Source: Phycomyces blakesleeanus NRRL 1555(-)
Lineage: Eukaryota; Mucoromycota; Mucoromycetes; Mucorales; Phycomycetaceae
Length of the DNA: 64,000 nt
Assembly: GCF_001638985.1 (NCBI RefSeq)
Contig: NW_017265143.1
Location: 942,259-1,006,258, forward strand
Direction: 5' to 3'
Positions 1 to 19,067 of this stretch are shown here, in pieces (within the stretch, counting starts at the first letter, position 1; the number at the start of each line of letters is the position of its first letter). The notes beneath the pieces are model-generated. The model saw nothing but the letters and a program-made list of their open reading frames with translations, made no database searches and was not told where the DNA came from. The position numbers and the translations under genes were made by a program.

Positions 1-1452
1 TTGTGATCAGCATCGGGAATCAGTGTAAGCGTGTGGTTCTGGATTTGATCTGAGAACATGATAGCATTGTAATGCGGTACAATCTTAAAGGATATATACA
101 TATCATTCGTGGATTTATGGATTCGTTTTTTTAATAATAAAAATAAACAATAAACAATAAGTATGCATTTTGTATACATCCCCTTTCCATCCCTTTTCGT
201 CCCCTCCCCCAGTCTGTGGCTGCTTATTTATATACCTCGTCTTTTAATCCGTGACAAGTCAATACTGATGTTAATTTAGGGATTTGTGTCACTGTAGATA
301 ATATTCTCTGTAAGTCATGCAACAATAACAATACTAGCACTGGTACTAATAAAGTGTCGAAGAGTTTTTTTAAGGATATAATTCTCACCAAAAGAATTGT
401 CCCAGTTGATGAACTTGTTCACTTCTTTCTCAGTAACCTTGATAGTTGTTATCTTGTCACGCTGTCTCACAGTCCAATTGAAATAACCCTTTTGTTTTAT
501 GTGTGTATAGAGTTTATTGTTATTATTATTGTTATTATTATTTTGGAATTATTGCTCTTCCTTAAAATATCCAATCTTTCATTTATTTGAATAAACTATG
601 TAAGTCAATTACAAAGACCTGACAGATCCCAAGCTTACCTGACGCCTTAGCCCTTCTCCTATCTCGGGTCGGTTCCGGTGAATTTGATTATCGTTCATCT
701 TGTAGCGCCCAGAAATATTGACACAATGAGGAAGAGGCTTAGTGCATTTGGCAGCATATTGAAGACATGCCAACGACCCTAAAAAGTTCAAAGAATAACA
801 AGAATAAGAACAAGAAAACTAAGGTTGTATTCTTATCAGAGAATTATTCTAAAGTTTACACGCAATCATGTATATACACGCATGCATGTATGTATGTGTG
901 TATGCATTACCGCGAGAATGGCCTATAGTGCCAAACAACTCATAACCCAGTTGTTCAAAATGTGATGCTACAGTTGCAATATCGTCTGCGTCTTCCTAAA
1001 GAGAGAAACCACTTATGTGAGTACACTACATATATCTCAAGTGATAAGGATATTAATAACTATTATTTTCTTTTTATTTATTTTATTATTTATTTTATTC
1101 ATTAAAGCCATTATTGTTTTCCTTACTTACTTCAATATTGGCGTAACCGGCCACACCTTCACTTTCACCATTCCCCCGAAAGTCTAAGCGGAATGTAGTG
1201 TACGGTAACTTTTCTGACATTAACCTTTGAAATAAATAGTCCTTATGCCCTGATGAGCTTGTCAGAATGACATTGGTAAATAATCAATTTGGTCATAGAA
1301 AATAATATGTATATAAGCATACCAAGTACACCATGAGCAATAATGATCAATCGAGGTTTATGCCAGGTTGTATCATGTTGAGTTTTTCTGGTGAGAATCC
1401 CAGCAATGCCTTCTCCATGATTATTTTTGATGACGATCTTTTCAACTTCCAT
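1..1452 (-). CDS. Alpha/beta hydrolase (serine aminopeptidase S33-like), seven exons, 3' end cut by window edge
   Basis: Exons on the minus strand are 1452-1323, 1249-1131, 995-911, 778-639, 488-389, 291-236 and 83-<1; all phases agree and every intron is GT-AG. The visible 237 residues form an alpha/beta hydrolase: the beta-strand and oxyanion segment IIAHGVLGHKDY, the nucleophile elbow GHSRG (Ser, residue about 110), the acid-bearing segment TCHGLKDEIVP and the segment PDADHN carrying the catalytic His just before the edge. Family knowledge: such cytosolic fungal hydrolases (yeast YDL057W type) act on ester or amide bonds, with substrate generally unknown. The start MEVEKIV was chosen because the next in-frame upstream stretch is intronic in character. 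The catalytic triad looks complete, so I infer an active enzyme. Only the C-terminal helix is missing, outside the window. Confidence 0.85.
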
Positions 1453-2910
1453 GATTCTTTTATAGCAATGGCAACAAAAATAAAGAAATGTGTTATATAT
1501 CTTTTTCTTAAAAAATATATTATTCTTATTATTATTGTTACAAGTAAAAGTACCACCAAATATACAGAGTGTGCACGTCCACGCTTTAGAGGTAATCTTA
1601 AGCACAAGGATGAAGGGTGAGGAAGGGAAGGAGAGAAGGAAGGAAAGATATTAGGGAGGTTTGTGCAAACTTTGTAACAAAATTAAAAGGGAAATTGCTC
1701 ACCTAAAATGGAATAGTTTACTTCACACCTTTTAAACTTTCGAAATCCCAATTTGGAATTTCCAAAACACTTTTAACCAATAATCTTTTTTTATTTTTAA
1801 TTGCTAGGCTAACGATATATTCAAAGCAAGATGTAGAAATAAAATATAAGTTAAAAATGTGCTTTTAAAGATGTAAATAGTATATTAGCATGGCTTCTTT
1901 TATGTCATTTTTTTTTAAAAAAATTAATTATATGAATTATATATATTATGCACTCTATTACAGGTTCTGCAATTAATAATATAGTTTATGCCAATTGTTT
2001 GACCAAGCATTATCAAACTATCAACTCAATCATTAATACGAATCACTTTTAATTAGTTTAGCTATTGCATTTCCCGACCGTAATTTGCATCTCAATATGA
2101 AAATGAAACTTCAGAAAATTGGTAAGCCATTTCTGTGTATATTAGTAAATTGGAAAAACAAAATTGTACAAACCTCCCTTTTTATGCATATATTTGCACC
2201 AAAGAACCCCAGAAACAAACAAAGCGTTGCTAAACTCACTGCTAAACGCAATTTTAATTTAAGTGATAGTATGTACATATGTGTAGCTATATAGGTACGC
2301 ACAGACAAAATCAGAAAAAAAGGCCAAGTAGCTGCTGTTAAAGAGTAAGAGAAATATGTTGACCGTAAAGGCATAATATTTTATAGAGGCTACCAAGATC
2401 TATATATATACTCTTTACGAAAGTTATTGGTATACTTCTATCTCTTTCTCTAAAGAATCTATTTTTTTGGTGCACTTAGGCATTCTATTTTTTGCCCTGA
2501 CGATTTTCAGAAAGAGTTTATAGTTTAATATTAATGAAGAATATCAATTTACTAATTAACCTGATATTAGAAAGCCTTTTCCTTACACCGAATGTGATAT
2601 ACAGTCAAGTTCATATTCATCCTTATACCCATTCAATATTTAGCTTATTTTGTCTGAAAATTGATTTTAGGACCTACCTAAAAGAAAGTGTCTAAAATTT
2701 ACATCACACAAATTATTGCGAATAGGCATTATTTAAACGCAAGGTCCGAAGATAAAGATTTGATAGTGAAGATCAATCTTCGGACCAAGGAAGAAGTTAT
2801 CTATTACTTTAGTCTTACACTTGATAAAGTAAGTCATAAACTTGAAATCAACCGGTGCCTAGTGTAACTTTTAATAAATATATGTATGCTTTTAATTATT
2901 AAACGGCTTC
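1453..2910. other. Intergenic, AT-rich
   Basis: Between the hydrolase start and the 3' end of the F-box gene. It should hold the hydrolase promoter, including a purine-rich stretch at 1610-1650. I see no conserved reading frame; the short ORFs are AT-driven. A hairpin lies at 2743-2786. Confidence 0.6.
2743..2786. repeat. Perfect 11-bp inverted repeat, hairpin
   Basis: GGTCCGAAGAT at 2743-2753 is mirrored by ATCTTCGGACC at 2776-2786 around a 22-nt loop. It lies about 125 bp past the stop codon of the minus-strand F-box gene, so it may sit in that 3' UTR or be the remains of a small palindromic element. Confidence 0.75.
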
Positions 2911-4785
2911 TCAATCTAAATTATCGTAAACTTGATTCCAGATACAAGTATCGATTACATTAATATCTTCAGAAACTATCCTATTCAAGGATTGGAATAT
3001 CCACGAAAAGTTTCCTCGATAAAAATCGCTTCTCCAATCATCCATTTTCACCAGTCCATTACTGTCACGGGAATCCACTGATGTATCTCCAACCTTTTTA
3101 TTATGCTCATAATTATCGAAGAACTCGATAGACTCACCGAATTCGCGCTCATATAGCTGTCGCATATTCCATGTCTCAAATAGATCATCGTCCAGGCCTC
3201 CAAAAATATGATACCAATTCGACCACATTGTACTATTATCCGAAGCTGGTCCCCCTTCATCTGCCTTGCTGTCCTCGCAAAAAAGCCTTTTCTCCCGAAT
3301 TTCCATTAGGTTAATTAAGTTTTTACTATCAAAGTTGGATTGGGAGACTTTGAAACGGATATCGTACAAACGTAAGAGGTGAATATTAGACCAAGACATG
3401 TCGAGCTCAACCTTTCCCGATTCTTCATCCATAGGACCAAATACAATCATGCCATCTAAATATATGTACTCTAGATATTTGCAGTTAAAGGACAGATAAG
3501 AAAATGCTGATACATTCAAACTTCCTTTTGATGCCTTGACCATTCTTAACCCGTGGTCCAAAGATTGGTTGTTTAAATGTCCAGAATTAATCATGATTCC
3601 ATTAAAAACATCGAGTCTCTTCAGAGCTGGGAACCGATCTAAAATGACGTTAACTGAGACAGCAGAGCCACAAATATGAATGTTCAAATCAACAAGATGC
3701 GGGCACCCGACAATCGTTGTTGTCATCTCCTGGATTTCGAAACCTCTTTCATCTCTTTGAAGAGTGAGCGTTTCGATTGTGGACGAGAATGATTGTGTCG
3801 AGCTCTGAACAATACTTTGTAGTAGTTCGATATTGATGATAGGAGGAGAGAATATGTGCGTTAGACCCTTGATAGGGATGTTAAACTGAGAAAGGATATT
3901 CCAATAAATTAGGTGTTGTTGTTCTGTACTCCCGGTAGTGCGGATACTGATATGGCTGAGGTGTTGAAACACATTTGGAAGGGATTTCAGGATAGAAATA
4001 GTTTCTTCTTGATGTAGATCTAATGTCTCAACTTGATCTATGCTTATCCACGCCAGTTTCTCCAGATTAGGATACTTGCGCGCAAAATAACAAATCCATC
4101 GAGAATCAAAAAGTGTTCCGTAAAATGTTATCATCTTGACTTTAGACTGTTGGTTTAATGTGGGGATTCGAGCCACATCAGTCGGAGAGAGCGGAAGGCA
4201 GGTGGCACTTAGGATAAGGGTATTCAGTTCATGTACACAGGAATTGAGTTCCGCAAATTCATCCAACGTAAAAGATATTGATTCGCAGTTCCTTATGCAA
4301 ACTGATTCCAGGTGATCGAGATGTGGCAAGCTTTTCAGAATCTTAAGAAGTTCTGTTTTGACATCTGGATTTGTTACTTGTGATAAATTAATGTTTAACT
4401 TCGTCAAGGTTCCCCAGAGGTTCCAATTTGATATATTCCCGATACGGATGCCACCAAGGCAACCTTCGTCAATGAAAAGGCGCTGCAAATTCGGGAAACG
4501 TTGTTGTAGTGTAAGAAGGTCCTTTTCATCAGAGAAATTAGCTGTAGATATATTTAGTTCTCGGACATAAGCTCTACGATATCCATAAATTCTTTCTGCT
4601 CCTGGAGACATTCCGCATGCGGTATCCAACTTTTCTTGGGTAGTTATATTGACGATCCCCCACAATACTTCTTCAAAAGGGGCTCTCCATGCTTTACATG
4701 TAACAGAGCCAGCCAATTTGTCGCCGGAAACCACTAAGTTAGCGATACGCGATAAAATCTCAAACGGCAGTTCTGAAGCAAGCAT
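2911..4785 (-). CDS. F-box protein with irregular leucine-rich repeats (624 aa, single exon)
   Basis: The N-terminus carries an F-box (residues about 5-45: LPFEILSRIANLV, then VTCKAW and EEVLWG), the Skp1-binding module of SCF ubiquitin ligases. The rest is a long series of leucine-rich segments such as RYPNL-type and CPHLVDLNIH motifs, as in LRR substrate receptors. The C-terminal 100 residues are acidic and lack repeats. Family knowledge: such proteins recruit targets to SCF complexes; the target here is unknown. It is intronless, unlike most genes in the window, and shares architecture and several motif positions with the F-box gene at 55097-56914, so the two are probably paralogs. The ATG at 4785 places the F-box at the very N-terminus, as expected. 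Confidence 0.88.
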   Translation of the reverse strand: MLASELPFEILSRIANLVVSGDKLAGSVTCKAWRAPFEEVLWGIVNITTQEKLDTACGMSPGAERIYGYRRAYVRELNISTANFSDEKDLLTLQQRFPNLQRLFIDEGCLGGIRIGNISNWNLWGTLTKLNINLSQVTNPDVKTELLKILKSLPHLDHLESVCIRNCESISFTLDEFAELNSCVHELNTLILSATCLPLSPTDVARIPTLNQQSKVKMITFYGTLFDSRWICYFARKYPNLEKLAWISIDQVETLDLHQEETISILKSLPNVFQHLSHISIRTTGSTEQQHLIYWNILSQFNIPIKGLTHIFSPPIINIELLQSIVQSSTQSFSSTIETLTLQRDERGFEIQEMTTTIVGCPHLVDLNIHICGSAVSVNVILDRFPALKRLDVFNGIMINSGHLNNQSLDHGLRMVKASKGSLNVSAFSYLSFNCKYLEYIYLDGMIVFGPMDEESGKVELDMSWSNIHLLRLYDIRFKVSQSNFDSKNLINLMEIREKRLFCEDSKADEGGPASDNSTMWSNWYHIFGGLDDDLFETWNMRQLYEREFGESIEFFDNYEHNKKVGDTSVDSRDSNGLVKMDDWRSDFYRGNFSWIFQSLNRIVSEDINVIDTCIWNQVYDNLD

Positions 4786-5503
4786 TTGAAAAGAAAGAAA
4801 GGAATGAAATGAGCAAACTAAAACATACGCGCATATATTTAGGGAAAGATTTTTTAAGGGTGTTCAAATGACAAAAGAAAAATACAAGAGTCTATAAAAA
4901 GATTTTGTTACACCGTGGTTGTGTAAAGAAGTTAGTGTGGTATTGAGATGTAATGAAATGGAAAATAGAAAAACATGTTTATCACAATATATTTGACCAG
5001 GCCTTTGTGCTCCTGGGGCTTAACATCCTTTGTAATATCAAGAGTATTGATGAATAACTTTTATACACCATTTTAACTAATGTTTCGCACATATATATAT
5101 ATATATTATGCGAAACATCAGTGAATTTTTTTTATTGGTAATATATTTATCACCATTTTTTTCTCAAAGTCTATACTTATAAATAAAATGAAATATCAAA
5201 TTATCGGTTGAATTGGATAACCAGTCATTACTAGCTCACATAAAAAAACAGTTTTACCTTTCAAGAATAGTCTGAAATGTTTTTTGTTTTGTCTCCATTT
5301 ACCTGGTAAAATTATCTTATATGTTACATTTTAAAAATATTGAATGCCTTTGTAGTGTTGTTGGTTGTTTACGTGAAAAATAAGTTTGTCCTATGCTTAC
5401 TTTTACAGTAAACATGTTCTTCTTCTTCTTATTGATTAACTTTTACTCTAAATAAGGTAATTGTTGTGTAGTATCTTTCAGGACAAGAAGCTTAAGGCTA
5501 GCA

Positions 5504-5537
<34 letters not shown>

Positions 5538-6265
5538 GAGATCAAAATATAATATCCCATTAAGGAACTGCTCAGAGAAAGAAAGAGAGAAAAGAAAGAA
5601 AGGTAACAGTAGTATAAGGTAAGTTCATAATTAGTTTACGAATAGCAAATATTTTCTTAATCCAAGATAAAGGAACCAGAAAACATATCAAATAATTCGC
5701 CTTGAATTTAAAGTAATTGGGTCGTAGAAACAAACATTTGTTGTCTAAAGATCTGTCTCTCAATTTAAGGTTGCATATTAAGATATTTTTGGGTTAAGCG
5801 TCTTGACAATTCTTTTTAAAGAGTTGTAATTGAAACAAGAGATCCTTTAACTCAGCAATGCTGTTAGTATCATCTTCTTCCTTTAATCAAGTAAATTATA
5901 TATAATAAATCCTTTTATTTTTACCATGCATTAGCAAAATAACAAACAAGACAAACAGAGAATTAGAGTGGCATTGACCAAGACTAGCAGTCACTACGAC
6001 TCAATAAAATTTGAGGATGAATCTTTTTACTGAACTATTGGAGGGTGAAATTCATGTGACGTAGCAAAGAAAACATACGTCGACTGGCACCTTTAGAGCG
6101 GGACGTGGTTGCAAAGGAGATCAATCGACCCTCTTCCTTTCATTTTTTGTATATTTTGTGCATCCTGTCTTTTCGTTTTTTCTGACACTCAGAAATAAAA
6201 CAGAAAAAAAAGACATAAAAAAAAGCCCAATCTATAAGCCATTGTGCTTTAATTTCATAAAAATC
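4786..6265. other. Divergent intergenic region between F-box gene and PRP8
   Basis: It holds both promoters. Visible structures are an inverted repeat (5080-5118) and a (TA)n run at about 5505-5536. No supported gene is seen; the ORFs at 5572-5763 and 6140-6436 are AT-rich noise or shadows. Confidence 0.6.
5080..5118. repeat. Inverted repeat flanking an (AT) core
   Basis: ATGTTTCGCA at 5080-5089 and TGCGAAACAT at 5109-5118 are perfect 10-bp complements separated by alternating AT, giving a near-continuous cruciform-capable palindrome. Confidence 0.75.
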
Positions 6266-14312
<8,047 letters not shown>

Positions 14313-14890
14313 TAAATGAAAATGTAAGCTAGCATGTGTAGATCATATGAAGTGCGAAAAAACACGAACTAGCTATTGTGTATATCTAAAGAATTAAAAA
14401 AATGAAGTTTCTTTTTGCTCTTCATTAATTGTAAGTAATCAGTTTCTGTGTAAATGGTTATAAAACTTGTATCAAAAATGTAATGACCTTTAAAGTGTTT
14501 GGAGAATGGAATGTTTGGATTGAATTTTGATATTATTATAATAATTACTAAAAAAAAAAAAAGAAGAATAAACGAGGGAGTTATCAATATGCTCTAAGGG
14601 TTATCAGATAAATTGGAAAATATATTGAATAGGAAGATATCGTTCAGTCTCCATTATACTTATATTATCCATGGACAAACATAAGAAAAACTATATCTAA
14701 AAACTATTATTTAATATACTGTCATTATAGTAAAAAGCAGGATTTATATCTACTTTATAATATGCTATCATAATATCATGTTTACATATATTGAGAAGAG
14801 CATAAATAACATTACTGTATTGATAACACCATGCTAAAGGATTACAGAATCTGCTTATGTGTACAGTGTGGATAATCTTTTGGGACCCAC

Positions 14891-15315
14891 ACTTTCAATG
14901 TCCGCCATTTAAAAACATCGTTTAATGGTGTAAATATCGATATTGTCATTTTTTCATCTCTTAATATCTCCATGAATATTGGTCTGTGTTTGGTCAAACA
15001 AGCACTGGGCATCATGGATCAACTTGTTAAACAGCTTTACTTAATAAAAAAGACACAAATTCTTGATTTTTTTTTAGGTGCATACCCTGAGGGAACTTTT
15101 GGATCAAATATGCCTTTGTGGTGTAAATATCCAGAATCCTATTAGTAAATTGTTTTTTAGAGTAAAAAAATGGGATATCTTGCTCAATATTTGAGTAATC
15201 AATGTCAAATAACGTTTAAGTAGTAGATAATAGTACGCTTTACCAGTTTACTTATATATATAAAGTAATTTTGCTTTATGTATCTGGATTTATAGCTGAT
15301 TGTCTTAATTTGATT
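14891..15315 (+). repeat. Dispersed repeat, copy 1 (193-bp module)
   Basis: Nearly identical, with scattered substitutions, to 23105-23535, and related in inverted orientation to 60150-60740. The motif GGTGTAAATATC recurs at 14927 and 15120, exactly 193 bp apart. One frame stays open for about 80 codons (containing LVKQALGIMDQ and EGTFGSNMPLW) but has no nearby ATG. I cannot assign it to a known transposon class. Confidence 0.85.
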
Positions 15316-16049
15316 TGCCAATTTGATCAAAATGATATTTTTTTTATTAAGCAACTCTATTTCAGCGATAAATTGAATAATATTTCAAATTATAATATCT
15401 TTGACTGTATATAGTTTTGAATATTTCTCTACGACTTACACCATTAATAATTGTATCATATTGGATGCATTCAGAATGTGGGGAAGCTATTATCCTAAAG
15501 GTATAAACCCGAAGAAAAAGGAGCTATAATTTCATGCATTTGTGTGTGGGGACAGGGCCAATACTGTAAGCGGTATTTAAAAATGGGTAGACTTCAAGAC
15601 TTTCATTCACTTCTTTACGTCAAATAACTCGAGAAACAAGGCATATTACTAAACTCGCTTTTTTGAGACTCACCTTTAGTGTCAAAAATAGGCTGTACAT
15701 GTAAAGGTGCTAGAAATAAAAGTAATATATATATATATATATATATAGTCTGTTGGTATAGCATTATATAAAGTTGTATATAAAACGTCATCCACTAAAT
15801 ATTAGGAACAAAATGTTTCGAAATTCTGCTTTGCAAGAAATTCGATGAGAGGGGAACGGATTCGATGAATAAACGTAGACGTACCGATTAGTTTTTTTTA
15901 AAGTATATCTATTTTCTTTCTGTACCTTATCGTATTATTAACAGTGTGTGAATATCTGGGCTGAAAAAGAAAATATGATACGTATGATGAGTCTAGTGAT
16001 AGTGGGAAGAAATAAGGGGACTGAATGGTCGCACAGCCATATTCCCTAA

Positions 16050-16107
16050 AGATAATCACATTCCTTTATCTATACTGTAGATATAAAATAATAATGATTA
16101 CAGATAA
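16050..16107. promoter_or_regulatory. Cluster of GATA-factor-like sites upstream of permease
   Basis: AGATAA occurs at 16050-16055 and 16102-16107, with its complement TTATCT at 16066-16071; a TGATAA lies at 16384-16389. These match the HGATAR sites bound by fungal nitrogen regulators of the AreA/Gln3 type. They lie about 500-560 bp before the ATG of a Dal5-like permease. Function is inferred only, and such sites arise by chance in AT-rich DNA. Confidence 0.35.
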
Positions 16108-16610
16108 AGTAGCTCTGTTTTTCTTCTTCTGTAGAATAAGGGCGATACTATAGTTTAATGATTGGCCAGCTCGTATTCTTTCTTTCTATATTCATCTTTA
16201 AAGTAATTCTGTCAGTACAAAACTTAATAAGATTCGGATTACAACTTCTTTGAACTGAAATTCTCGGCCAATAAGAAGTAACACTCTTCAATGGTGTCAC
16301 TCTTGTCAAGTATTTTGTGATTTATAGACAAAGAGGAGGAATATTGCATAATTTTATAATAAAATTATGTGCGAAAATATGGTTGATAACAGCTAAAATA
16401 AAAAGAAAATTATTGAAAATTCATACATCTTTATACCCTTTTTTTTTTACACCTCAAAATACATTATATCTATTTTGCTTTGTTTTTATTTATAGCCATT
16501 TAATAATCTCTTGGGAAGAATATCTCAATATACCCTGGCTATAATAATACAAAAATCATCATCCAAATATCAGTAAATAAGCTTTGTACAGAGAGCAAAA
16601 GAAAAAAGAG

Positions 16611-18484
16611 ATGACAAACCAATATTTTCCTAAAGAAAAGGCATACAAAAGGAAGAACAGTGATGACAAAAGCCTTACTTCAACACGGTACGGATCGATT
16701 GGGTCGATTGATGAATATCCGGCAAAGATAAGAGACTGGGACGAAAACTTTGAATGGACAGAAGAAGAAGAACGTCAATTGGTCGCCAAGATTGACAAAC
16801 GCCTAATGTCGTTCGTTTTGCTCATGACATTTGTTCTTAACATGGATCGGACCAACCTTTGTAAGCGCATATTGGCTCAAATACGCGCTTATTTAGGACT
16901 TAAAACTTACCTCCATACCTTAGCAAATGCCGTATCTGATAACCTTGCAATTGATCTTGGATTTACCAACGATGGTGTCAATACATCTATCATGATATAT
17001 TCTATCGTATTTGCTTTATTTGCACTTCCGTCAAATGCTGCAGTTAAGCATATTGGAGCTCATATTTGGATTCCACTTCTTATGAACTCTTGGGCAATAG
17101 TAACATGGGCACACGCCTTACTTCATGTGAGTTTACTCTCTTGATAATCTGCATTCTCAAACATATTTATTATAGGATTTTAATGGGTTTATAGTTATAA
17201 GAATATTTATTGCAATAACCGAGGCTGGATTTATTCCGGCTTGTCTTTGCTATTTGACTGAATGGTACAAATCAAACGAGCTTTCTACACGCTTAGCATG
17301 GTTTTGGGGAGTTCAGGCTTTTGCATCAGCATTCAGTGGTCTTTTATCTTTTGGGGTTCTTCAAATGGCTGGATTGGGTGGGCTTCAAGGTTGGAAGTGG
17401 CTATTCCTTGTAGACGGTATTGCTACGCATATTGTCGGAATAATTGCTTTGTAAGTTCATCAATAGACTACTTTGAACTCAAAACAGATTATAATCATAC
17501 CTTTTCTTTTGTTACTTATTTAGTATGTATTTGCCAGCTTCCCCAGAAAGAACATCCGGCTGGATTCGTTCTCGCGAAGGGTGGTTTAATGAAAGAGAGG
17601 AGCGCATAGCAATGCGTAGAATTGTACGAGACGGCCTAACAAAACAAGAACAGGAAAAACCTATATCAAAACAAGATGTTATTCTTGCTTTAAAAGACAC
17701 AAAGCTGTGGATACACCTGAGTATTGCCTTTCTCGGGTAATATATGCCTTTATATCACATTACTTTTACTGACGGTGACTTGCATTTGCATTTGCTTCTT
17801 TAGAATGATGCCAAGCATCCCGATCCATAACTATCTTCCGACGATAGTTAAAGAGGCAGGATTTTCGGCCACTGTAGCAAACCTATTGACTGCTCCCGCG
17901 TACCTTATCAACCTTTTGTTTTCGATCCTTATTGCCAGAGGAGCAGAAAAGAATGGAAATGTATCTTTGTATTCGCTTGCTGGATCGGTGTGGGGTCTCC
18001 TCGGATTTTTGACGCTTTTTTATCTACCTGCAAGCACAGGTCGTTGGAGTATATACGCAGCTACACTGTTTACTGCTTCTGCACCTTCATGGCACGGGAT
18101 GCATGTCGCATGGATGTCGTCTAATCTGGCGCCGGCGGGGAAGCGAGCTATAGCACTAGGTGCTATAGTCGGTGCAGCTAATATCAATGGTGTGCCTGGT
18201 GCCCAGATATATCGTACGTGTTTTTAAGCATAAGATAATTGAGAATACTGACTTTCTTTATAGAATCCAATGATGCACCTCGTTATCGGAGAGGAAATGG
18301 CATATGCATTGGACTTCATCTGGTGGCTATTTCTTTATTCCTTGCATTAAGAAGCCGGTATACATCCGCAAATAGCTTGCGTGGGCAAAAATGGGAGTTA
18401 ATGACCACCGAAGAAAAAGATGTCTACAATGAAACTAGTCGGGATGTCGGTAGCGATCGTCTTGACTTTCAGTTTAAGCTATAG
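16611..18484 (+). CDS. MFS permease, anion:cation symporter family (allantoate/Dal5-like), 523 aa
   Basis: Six exons: 16611-16860, 16924-17126, 17176-17450, 17524-17736, 17804-18213 and 18264-18484; phases agree. The first AUG codon (MTNQYFP) is used because the open frame upstream begins only at a TTG. The cytoplasmic N-terminus (about 80 aa) ends in KIDKRLMSFVLLMTFVLNMDRTNL, split here as KIDKRLMSF and LNMDRTNLSNA, the usual first segment of ACS-family permeases (D-R-N-L/I-x-N-A). Later segments include the FIAITEAGFIPACLCYLTEW motif region, RGAEKNGN in the central loop and NINGVPGAQIY late in the second half. It should have 12 transmembrane helices in the plasma membrane and import an organic anion such as allantoate, a vitamin or a peptide; the substrate is not readable from sequence. 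Intron 1 is 63 nt, in frame and stop-free, so retention would add 21 residues. Confidence 0.85.
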
Positions 18485-19067
18485 ATATTACTTGAAACCT
18501 GCTGAAAAAAGTCTAGCTGGTTTAGAGTGAAGTGTACTTGTTTAAAATTAATGTATGAATTGTAATATACGTGTAAAATAACGAGTCTGTTTGACTTTTA
18601 ATGCGTAATGATATAAGCCTTCCCCTAGAGCGTAACATGTTTTGCTAAATTTAGGTATACAATGAGGCATTTGGATATAAAATTCCCCATTTCTGGATTA
18701 AAAGTAGCCCATTTTCCAGTAAACGTTTATTTTATAATATTGTTTTTTTTAAAAGAAAAAAAAAGATGATAGGGAGCACGTAATTTGGGAATTAAAATTT
18801 ATTGAATGTAGAGTAAGGTATTAAGTAATATGTATAAACTAAGAGATGCCAACTATTGTAAGCCGTATCCAATTTAGCAGCAAATCTCATCAAGTTCGCC
18901 TATAAAAAGAATGAAGAAAGAGTTAATAAAGCAAAAGAATCAAATACAATCTCTTGGCAATTGTGCTAATACAAATGCACCGTGTCAATCGGAAATATAC
19001 TTACAGCTATTAGAAAACAAAGAAGAACTGTGAGTGCTCTGTAGATAGATATATAAAAATGGTTGAC

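Larger units (their letters stand above)
14313..16610. other. Intergenic region with dispersed repeat and permease promoter
   Basis: Contains the PRP8 3' UTR, a dispersed repeat copy (14891-15315), a (TA)n run at about 15725-15748 and a cluster of GATA-factor-like sites (16050-16107). No supported gene. Confidence 0.6.
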
